Notes under the pieces: model-generated
The model's database searches: none
What the model was told of the DNA's origin: nothing
The model's input: only the letters and a program-made list of their open reading frames with translations
Translations under genes and position numbers: made by a program
Part shown: one piece after another, positions 1 through 4,316 of the stretch
How positions within the stretch are numbered: the first letter of the stretch is position 1
How the letters are laid out: the number at the start of each line of letters is the position of its first letter
NCBI GenBank assembly: GCA_016290255.1
Contig: JAEETG010000016.1
Span: 1-5,230 of the forward strand
Source of the DNA: Clostridia bacterium
GTDB taxonomy: Bacteria; Bacillota; Clostridia; Christensenellales; UBA1242
Direction: 5' to 3'
Length of the DNA: 5,230 nucleotides

Positions 1-84
1 AAACCACCTTGCCCTTGCGAAAAATATGTTTATGAATTTGAGTGTTGCAAGAAGTGCCCAAAAAGCTCTCCCAGTTTTTATTAA
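1..84 (+). CDS. possible 3' end of a convergent Cys-rich protein (partial, uncertain)
   Basis: From base 1 the plus strand is open for 27 codons and stops with TAA at 82-84, overlapping the rmuC stop codon tail to tail. The frame is short but protein-like: it contains CPC, then CC, then a further Cys two residues on, with Lys, Glu and Tyr between, as in a small metal-binding or Cys-rich tail. I cannot assign a family. The evidence is weak because other frames are also open here. On the minus strand, a GGGAG at 68-72 sits six bases ahead of a TTG at 59-61 that opens a frame to the window edge, which could instead be a new gene downstream of rmuC. Third-position AT content does not separate the two. 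No terminator hairpin is visible between this frame and rmuC. Confidence 0.3.
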   Translation, partial: KPPCPCEKYVYEFECCKKCPKSSPSFY

Positions 85-1382
85 TCCTCATCAAAACCTA
101 TGTCGATTTGAGGCTCTGATGGTTCTATCGAGTCTACTTTTCTTAGCTTTTTCTCAATAGTTTGAGTTTTCTTTGTTGCATCATCAATTGTGTTGCTTGC
201 CTCTTGAAGTTTCTTTTGAGTTTTCAACAAAAGATCATAAAACTTTGAAAATTCAGTTTTAAAGAGTGAAAGCAGAGCCCAAACTTCACTTGAACGTTTT
301 TCTATTGCAAGCGTTCTAAATCCCATTTGAAGACTGTTTAAAAGTGCTGCCAAGGTTGTTGGGCCACAAATCATAATTCTAAAGTCTCTTTGAAGAGTTT
401 GAACAAGAGTTGTGTTCTTTATAACCTCTGCATAAAGCCCTTCAATGGGTAAATACATAATTGCAAAATCTGTTGTTGTTGGAACTTTGATATATTTTTG
501 ACTAATGTCTTTAGCATATGCTTTTATTGTTCTTTCAAGTTCTTTTGCGTTTGCTTCAACATTTATGGAATCACCTTTTTCACTGTTTTCAACAAGCCTT
601 TGGTAACTTTCAATTGGATATTTTGAGTCTATTGGCAGAAAAACATTTTTATCATCTTTTCCTGGCATCACAACAACAAAATCAACTCTTTCAGTGCTGT
701 TTTTGTCAAGCATCACCTGAGCCATAAATTGTTCACTTGAAAGCATTTGTTCCAAAAGATTTCCAAGCTGAACCTCTCCCCATGTTCCCCTTGTTTTAAC
801 ATTGCTCAAAACTTTTTTAAGATCTCCAACATCTCCAGCCAAAGTTTTCATTTCTCCAAGACCTTTGTATACTTCTTGAAGTCTTTCACTAACCTGCGTA
901 AAACTTGTGTTAATTCTCTTTTCAAGAGTGCTTTGAAGTTTTTCATCAACCGTCAAACGCATTTCTTCAAGTTTCTTTTCATTGCTTGTTTGAAGTTTTT
1001 CAATGCTTTCTTGCAAGGCTTTTTGAAGTTTTTCTTGATGAGCATCATTGTTTTTTAGAACTTCATTAACTCTTGATTCAATTCCTTTCAAAAGTTCTTT
1101 CTGCATTTCATATGTTTCACCAAGGCCATTTTTTATGATGGCGTTATATTCTTTTATGTATTTTTGAAAACTTTGTTGAGATTCATTCAAAAGCCTTAGA
1201 ACGCCCTCATTATTTTCCTTAACTTGCAAAAGCATTTTTTCGTTGTCTTGTTTCACCGCATTCAAAAGCCCAACTGCATCAATTTCGCTGTTTCCATTTT
1301 TCCTTTTTAGAAAAGCAAACAGTAAAACCAAAACAACGATAACTAAAACAGCGCAAACAACTGAAAGTATTATTTCTATCAT
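81..1382 (-). CDS. rmuC: RmuC-family DNA recombination protein
   Basis: This 433-residue protein is a membrane-anchored RmuC. Residues 3-25 form one hydrophobic segment followed by KRK, so the bulk is probably cytoplasmic. Residues about 40-195 are heptad-rich coiled coil with repeated EKLQ. The RmuC domain follows, with GTWGEVQLG at 199-207, LPIDSKYP at 249-256, DFAIMYLPIEGLYAEV at 305-320 and CGPTTLAALLNSLQMGF at 339-355. A second short coiled coil (about 385-415) and an acidic tail close it. In E. coli, RmuC limits recombination at short inverted repeats, and the family has been placed in the PD-(D/E)XK nuclease fold. D234, D252 and K254 fit such a site, but activity is inferred. Length is close to E. 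coli RmuC (about 475). The ATG overlaps the cca TGA as ATGA, so it is translationally coupled to cca. Start choice is supported by AAGGAG nine bases upstream. Confidence 0.94.
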   Translation of the reverse strand: MIEIILSVVCAVLVIVVLVLLFAFLKRKNGNSEIDAVGLLNAVKQDNEKMLLQVKENNEGVLRLLNESQQSFQKYIKEYNAIIKNGLGETYEMQKELLKGIESRVNEVLKNNDAHQEKLQKALQESIEKLQTSNEKKLEEMRLTVDEKLQSTLEKRINTSFTQVSERLQEVYKGLGEMKTLAGDVGDLKKVLSNVKTRGTWGEVQLGNLLEQMLSSEQFMAQVMLDKNSTERVDFVVVMPGKDDKNVFLPIDSKYPIESYQRLVENSEKGDSINVEANAKELERTIKAYAKDISQKYIKVPTTTDFAIMYLPIEGLYAEVIKNTTLVQTLQRDFRIMICGPTTLAALLNSLQMGFRTLAIEKRSSEVWALLSLFKTEFSKFYDLLLKTQKKLQEASNTIDDATKKTQTIEKKLRKVDSIEPSEPQIDIGFDED

Positions 1383-2677
1383 ATAAATTTACTCCTTATC
1401 CATTTTAGTAAGTTATCTTTTGTGTTCATTTCTGGAAGAAAACAACACTCTTTCAATAAGGCAGTAAAAATGGTTGAATATTTTCTTTTTTCAATAGATG
1501 GAAAGTTTTTTATTATGTCATCACCATTTATGGCAAGGTCTGAAATCTTTATTGGAACTTTGTCTTCTTTCATAATTTTGTAAACAGACCTTATGTTGTC
1601 CCCCTCTCCAAAAACACGCAATAAATCCAAAACTCTTGTTATGTTTTCTCCATATTTTTGAACATATGGTGGAATGTCTTGGTTTAAAATTCCAAAACTT
1701 TCGTTTAGCGCACACAACAGCTCTTGTTGGACCATTATTTCTTGTTTGTTCACCATAAGACCATTTTTGCCAAGAACTTTTTCAATGTTTGATTTGTTTA
1801 TTTCAAGTTTTAATCCTTTCAAAAGTTCAAACACAAACACAGAAAGCCTATGAGTGCTTGGTGCCACCTTAAACACAATTGCCCAGTTTTCTTTGAGCCT
1901 TTTGTTTATTTCATCAACACCAATTTCAAATCCAATTTCTCTAAAGATATAGCCAAAAGCCCCAAGTTCGCACAAAAGGTTTATTCCCTTTCGTGGGCAG
2001 TTTGGGTTTTTGATGCTGTCATACTTAAAATCTGAAAACAAAATTGAAATGATTTCTTTGTTAAACCTTTCTTGAGAAATGTCTTTAAGCCAAGAAACTT
2101 TTTCTTTTGCCACCAAAAAAGTTTCTTCATCTATGTTGAAATCAAGTTCACAAGCAAGTCTTACCATTCTCAAAATTCTGAGTCCATCATCATCAAATGT
2201 TTTTTGAGGGTTGTTGACTGTTTTGATTTTGTGCTCTAAAACATCTCTTTGTCCATCAAAAAAATCCACAATTTTTTTCTCTTGCAAATCATAATAGATG
2301 CTGTTGCAAGTGAAATCTCTTCTCATTGCATCTTTTTTGATGTCTTTGATGAATTTTATTTTTGTTGGCGTGTGATTGCCACCACTTTCATATTCTTCTT
2401 CACGAAATGCACTATACTCAAATTCTTCTTCACTGACTTTGCTTTTTATGTGAATTGTGCAAAGTTTTTCATTTATGAGTTTCACTGAAAAAATTGAGTT
2501 CTTCAAAAACTCTTTGATTTCCTCATATGTGGAATCTCCACAAATGTCGATATCAGTTTCGCAAAACCCCAAAATAGCATTTCTTATGAATCCGCCAACG
2601 ATATATAACTTTTTTCCGTTTTGTTCAAAAATATCACTTAACTCTTGAAGTGATTTTGGTATTTCAATGTTTTTCAT
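1379..2677 (-). CDS. cca: CCA-adding tRNA nucleotidyltransferase (class II)
   Basis: The product adds or repairs the 3' CCA of tRNA using CTP and ATP in the cytoplasm. Numbering from the chosen Met (432 residues): the nucleotidyltransferase loop LYIVGG is at 24-29; the metal-binding pair D42 and D44 lies in ETDIDICGD; the motif RRDFTCN is at 119-125; the base-selecting motif appears as DDGLR at 163-167; ERFNKEI is at 203-209; and the C-terminal DLAINGDD is at 380-387, as in Gram-positive Cca proteins. No HD phosphohydrolase motif is visible. The first Glu of the usual EDxxR motif is Asp here. An ATG six codons upstream (2693-2695) is in frame, but it sits across the -10 box, and family N-termini align better with the Met used. 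Neither start has a good Shine-Dalgarno site. Some lineages split CC- and A-addition between paralogues; sequence alone does not exclude that. Confidence 0.92.
   Translation of the reverse strand: MKNIEIPKSLQELSDIFEQNGKKLYIVGGFIRNAILGFCETDIDICGDSTYEEIKEFLKNSIFSVKLINEKLCTIHIKSKVSEEEFEYSAFREEEYESGGNHTPTKIKFIKDIKKDAMRRDFTCNSIYYDLQEKKIVDFFDGQRDVLEHKIKTVNNPQKTFDDDGLRILRMVRLACELDFNIDEETFLVAKEKVSWLKDISQERFNKEIISILFSDFKYDSIKNPNCPRKGINLLCELGAFGYIFREIGFEIGVDEINKRLKENWAIVFKVAPSTHRLSVFVFELLKGLKLEINKSNIEKVLGKNGLMVNKQEIMVQQELLCALNESFGILNQDIPPYVQKYGENITRVLDLLRVFGEGDNIRSVYKIMKEDKVPIKISDLAINGDDIIKNFPSIEKRKYSTIFTALLKECCFLPEMNTKDNLLKWIRSKFI
1392..1397 (-). promoter_or_regulatory. ribosome binding site of rmuC, inside the end of cca
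   Basis: The minus strand reads AAGGAG here, nine bases before the rmuC ATG at 1380-1382. The site lies within the last codons of cca, so ribosomes finishing cca pass over it. This supports both the rmuC start and coupling of the two genes. Confidence 0.75.
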
Positions 2678-2683
2678 ATTCTC

Positions 2684-2692
2684 ATTATAGCA
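2684..2692 (-). promoter_or_regulatory. extended -10 promoter of cca-rmuC
   Basis: The minus strand reads TGCTATAAT, an exact TGnTATAAT extended -10 element. No -35 hexamer of quality lies 16-18 bases upstream, which is tolerated for extended -10 promoters. A start seven bases after the hexamer falls on or next to the A of the cca ATG at 2677, predicting a leaderless or almost leaderless mRNA. The element lies inside an AT-rich region, so chance occurrence is possible, though the full nine-base match argues against it. Confidence 0.5.
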
Positions 2693-2701
2693 CATAAAAA
2701 T

Positions 2702-2732
2702 AAAAAAGTATTGTTTTTAAACAATATTTTTT
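2702..2732 (-). terminator. AT-rich hairpin terminator after the 166-residue gene
   Basis: An inverted repeat has arms at 2702-2716 and 2719-2732, pairing TATTGTTT with AAACAATA and extended by an A/T run, with a bulged G at 2708. On the minus strand the stem is followed by T6, A and T5. It begins 13 bases after the stop codon at 2746-2748. Only one G-C pair supports the stem, so termination may be weak. The A and T runs on both sides could also make it act in the plus direction. Confidence 0.5.
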
Positions 2733-2745
2733 AAAAAGCAAAAAT

Positions 2746-3246
2746 TTATAAAAATATGTTTTGAGTTGCATTGAGCCGGCGCTCTATTATTTGTTTTAAA
2801 AGTTTTTGCTCATCTTCTCTTTTTTCAACTGAGTAAGTGGCAAACAATTTTTTTATTATTTCAATTTCATTTTCAACAATTTCTCGGCTTAGAATAAAAA
2901 ATGAATTTGGCATTTTAACAAGTTCTGGATTTTGCGTGTCAACATCTTTTAGTTCATCAAATGCTCCCATAAGTTTTTCAAGTTCGAGCATATTCACTTT
3001 TCTTAGTTCTTCAACAAAATCTTTCAAATCATATGAAACCATATCTTTTAAAAACGAAAAAAGTTTGTCTTGTTTTTTTATCTTTAACCCCAGAGATATC
3101 ATTTCATTTTTATCAAAATTTTTTGTTTCACTTTGAGTGCTTACTTTTATGTTTTTGTTTATTCCTGCATAACGTATTTTCATGTCTGCAATGCTTTTTT
3201 CATCAGCAATTTTTTCATCATCAAAATTCAAATTCACTTCCTCCAT
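2746..3246 (-). CDS. unrecognised 166-residue charged helical protein
   Basis: I do not recognise this protein. It is rich in Lys and Glu, has no hydrophobic membrane segment, no signal peptide and no Cys, and looks cytoplasmic and largely helical. The N-terminal 20 residues are acidic and repetitive (DDEKIADEKSIAD). Residues 55-100 (KIKKQDKLFSFLKDMVSYDLKDFVEELRK onward) and 120-158 look like amphipathic helices, and it ends in RRLNATQNIFL. The frame extends 34 codons further upstream, but that part would start inside the recR terminator and reads as a low-complexity Phe/Lys translation of AT-rich DNA, so the ATG at 3244-3246 is preferred. A GGAGG overlapping that ATG points to an alternative TTG start at 3229-3231 (161 residues). 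It stands alone, with its own candidate promoter and terminator, between the recR operon and cca. Coding status is supported by its long open frame and Asp/Glu/Lys-rich composition. Confidence 0.75.
   Translation of the reverse strand: MEEVNLNFDDEKIADEKSIADMKIRYAGINKNIKVSTQSETKNFDKNEMISLGLKIKKQDKLFSFLKDMVSYDLKDFVEELRKVNMLELEKLMGAFDELKDVDTQNPELVKMPNSFFILSREIVENEIEIIKKLFATYSVEKREDEQKLLKQIIERRLNATQNIFL
3240..3244 (-). promoter_or_regulatory. GGAGG Shine-Dalgarno overlapping the putative ATG
   Basis: The minus strand has GGAGG beginning at the G of the ATG at 3244-3246. There is no ribosome site upstream of that ATG. Eight bases downstream of GGAGG is an in-frame TTG (3229-3231), which is standard spacing, and recR in this window also starts with TTG. 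The site therefore favours a start five codons further in. Alternatively, the ATG is used from an almost leaderless mRNA. Confidence 0.35.
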
Positions 3247-3255
3247 TTTAAAATT

Positions 3256-3285
3256 TTTATATGTTTTATTTATAAAAATTGTGAA
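3256..3285 (-). promoter_or_regulatory. candidate promoter of the 166-residue gene
   Basis: On the minus strand TTCACA (3280-3285, five of six matches to TTGACA) is followed after 18 bases by TATAAA (3256-3261). A start about seven bases on is near 3249, three bases before the ATG and nine before the end of the GGAGG. The surroundings are almost pure A/T, so other -10-like hexamers exist, including TATAAA within the spacer. The location, directly after the recR terminator, is where a promoter is needed. Confidence 0.4.
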
Positions 3286-3316
3286 AAAAGCGAAAAAATA
3301 ACATAAAAATTCACAA
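3279..3316. repeat. inverted repeat TTGTGAA / TTCACAA at the promoter
   Basis: TTGTGAA at 3279-3285 and TTCACAA at 3310-3316 are perfect 7-base inverted copies with centres 31 bases apart, about three helical turns. The first copy contains the candidate -35 hexamer, so the pair could be an operator. A third copy, TTCACAA, lies at 3381-3387 across the recR stop codon. The repeats are short and the region is AT-rich, so this may be chance. Confidence 0.3.
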
Positions 3317-3335
3317 AATTTTCGTTTTTTTAAAC

Positions 3336-3365
3336 AAAAAATCAGCAAATCAAAATTTTTGCTGA
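3336..3365 (-). terminator. rho-independent terminator of dnaX-ybaB-recR
   Basis: Perfect 8-base arms TCAGCAAA (3342-3349) and TTTGCTGA (3358-3365) enclose an 8-base loop. On the minus strand they are followed at once by T6 (3341-3336). The stem starts 16 bases after the recR stop codon at 3382-3384. It is the clearest terminator in the window and marks the end of the three-gene operon. A T-rich run on the other side (3370-3377) could give some activity in the plus direction. Confidence 0.87.
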
Positions 3366-3381
3366 CTTATATTTTTTATGT

Positions 3382-3975
3382 TCACAACTCTTTTCTGTCT
3401 TCTATCGCTCTAGACAAAGTCACCTCATCAACATATTCAAGGTCGGTTCCAAGTGACACACCTTGAGCAATTCTTGTGACTTTCACATTTAGTGGTTTCA
3501 ACAAACTTGCAACATACATTGCTGTTGCCTCTCCTTCAACTGTTGGGCTTGTTGCCATGATAACTTCTTGCACCTTATAGTCTTGAATCCTTTTCAGAAG
3601 ACCTTTGATGTTTATGTCGTCTGGCCCCTTGCCATTTAGTGGATCCAAAAGACCATGCAAAACATGATATGTCCCGTCAAAGTCTTTAACCTTTTCAAGG
3701 GATAAAATATCTTTTGGCTCAGCAACAACACAAACTATTTTTTGGTTTCCATGAGAGCAAACTGAACAAATTTTTGAGTCTGTCCAATTGCCACATATTT
3801 CACAAAATCTAACTTTTTGTTTTGCCTGAAGCATTGCATTTGCAAAATCAGCAACAGCATCTTCATTCATGTTAATAATTTTGTAGGCATATCTCATTGC
3901 TGTTTTCTTTCCAACACCTGGAAGGCAAGAAAACTCCTCCACGAGTTTTTCAATTGGCTCAATAAAATTTTTCAA
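3382..3975 (-). CDS. recR: recombination mediator protein RecR
   Basis: RecR works with RecO (and RecF) to load RecA on gapped single-stranded DNA coated with SSB. The protein has 197 residues, the usual family length. Residues 10-30 are the helix-hairpin-helix (LPGVGKKTA). C58, C61, C70 and C73 form the four-Cys zinc finger (FCEICG...ICSVC). A Toprim domain follows at about 79-175, with VVAEPKDIL, HVLHGLLDPLNGKGPDDI and TVEGEATA. The C-terminal LGTDLEYVDEVTLSRAIEDR (176-195) is the Walker B-like/signature end of the family. The start codon is TTG, directly abutting the ybaB TAA. It is supported by AGGGGG ten bases upstream and by alignment of the N-terminus (EPIEKLVEEF) with known RecR proteins. 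The position after ybaB indicates translational coupling in the dnaX-ybaB-recR operon. Confidence 0.97.
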   Translation of the reverse strand: MKNFIEPIEKLVEEFSCLPGVGKKTAMRYAYKIINMNEDAVADFANAMLQAKQKVRFCEICGNWTDSKICSVCSHGNQKIVCVVAEPKDILSLEKVKDFDGTYHVLHGLLDPLNGKGPDDINIKGLLKRIQDYKVQEVIMATSPTVEGEATAMYVASLLKPLNVKVTRIAQGVSLGTDLEYVDEVTLSRAIEDRKEL

Positions 3976-4299
3976 TTAAAACATTCCCCCTGGAATTCCT
4001 GGCATCATTTCTTGCATCTTTGCATCAATTTGAGAGTTTGCATCATTAACTGCTGCTTTAATTAGGTCCTCAAGCATTTCAATGTCATCAGGGTCAACAA
4101 CTTCTGGTTTTATTTTGAGAGCAACAAGTTCACGCTTTCCGTTCATTTTGAGTTCAACCATTCCGCCACCACTTGAAGCATCAAAAACGCTTGCTTCCAA
4201 TTCCTCTTTTTGTCTTTGCATTTTTTCTTGCATGGCTTGTGCTTGCTTCATTAATTGTTGCATTTGCATTCCGCCACCAAATCCATTAAATCCTGCCAT
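3976..4299 (-). CDS. ybaB: YbaB/EbfC nucleoid-associated DNA-binding protein
   Basis: This is a 107-residue YbaB/EbfC family protein, a small dimer that binds DNA with tweezer-like helical arms and coats the nucleoid. Residues 1-16 (MAGFNGFGGG, then Met/Gln-rich) lead into the long charged helix 17-38 (KQAQAMQEKMQRQKEELE). The strand region SGGGMVELKMNGKRELVALKI spans 43-63, and EVVDPDDIEMLEDLIKAAVNDA (66-87) is the family's most conserved stretch. The tail is Met/Gly-rich. The frame continues upstream to an ATG at 4348-4350, but that would overlap the end of dnaX and adds non-family residues. The ATG at 4297-4299 has AAGGAG nine bases ahead and gives the normal family length. It sits 13 bases after dnaX and directly before recR. 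In other bacteria it is found in the same position, consistent with a role linked to replication or recombination. Confidence 0.95.
   Translation of the reverse strand: MAGFNGFGGGMQMQQLMKQAQAMQEKMQRQKEELEASVFDASSGGGMVELKMNGKRELVALKIKPEVVDPDDIEMLEDLIKAAVNDANSQIDAKMQEMMPGIPGGMF
3986..3991 (-). promoter_or_regulatory. ribosome binding site of recR, inside the end of ybaB
   Basis: The minus strand reads AGGGGG ten bases before the TTG at 3973-3975, within the Pro-Gly-Gly codons that end ybaB. No ATG in the recR frame is available nearby, so this site is the main evidence that the TTG is the true start. Confidence 0.65.
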
Positions 4300-4308
4300 A
4301 ATATTTTT

Positions 4309-4316
4309 CTCCTTAA
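4309..4316 (-). promoter_or_regulatory. ribosome binding site of ybaB, overlapping the dnaX stop
   Basis: The minus strand reads TTAAGGAG, in which TAA is the dnaX stop codon (4313-4315). The AAGGAG core is nine bases before the ATG at 4297-4299. It fixes the ybaB start and implies that ribosomes ending dnaX reinitiate at ybaB. Confidence 0.8.

Noticed and set aside
1..80. A terminator or structured RNA after rmuC, from the CTTGC/GCAAG pairing.
   Set aside because: Only five bases pair across a 28-base loop with no T run, so it is no better than chance.
1521..1715. A minus-strand 64-codon frame inside cca.
   Set aside because: It lies in another frame of a gene whose own frame is conserved; there is no ribosome site or recognisable product.
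3247..3348. A 34-residue hydrophobic/basic N-terminal extension of the 166-residue protein, resembling a signal or membrane anchor.
   Set aside because: It would begin inside the recR terminator hairpin, has no ribosome site and reads as low-complexity Phe/Lys expected from poly-A/T DNA. The promoter and GGAGG lie downstream of it.
1379..3384. Use of an alternative code with TGA as tryptophan, since recR and cca end in TGA closely followed by TAA or TAG.
   Set aside because: The tryptophan codons checked in rmuC, cca and recR are TGG, and no internal TGA interrupts a conserved frame.
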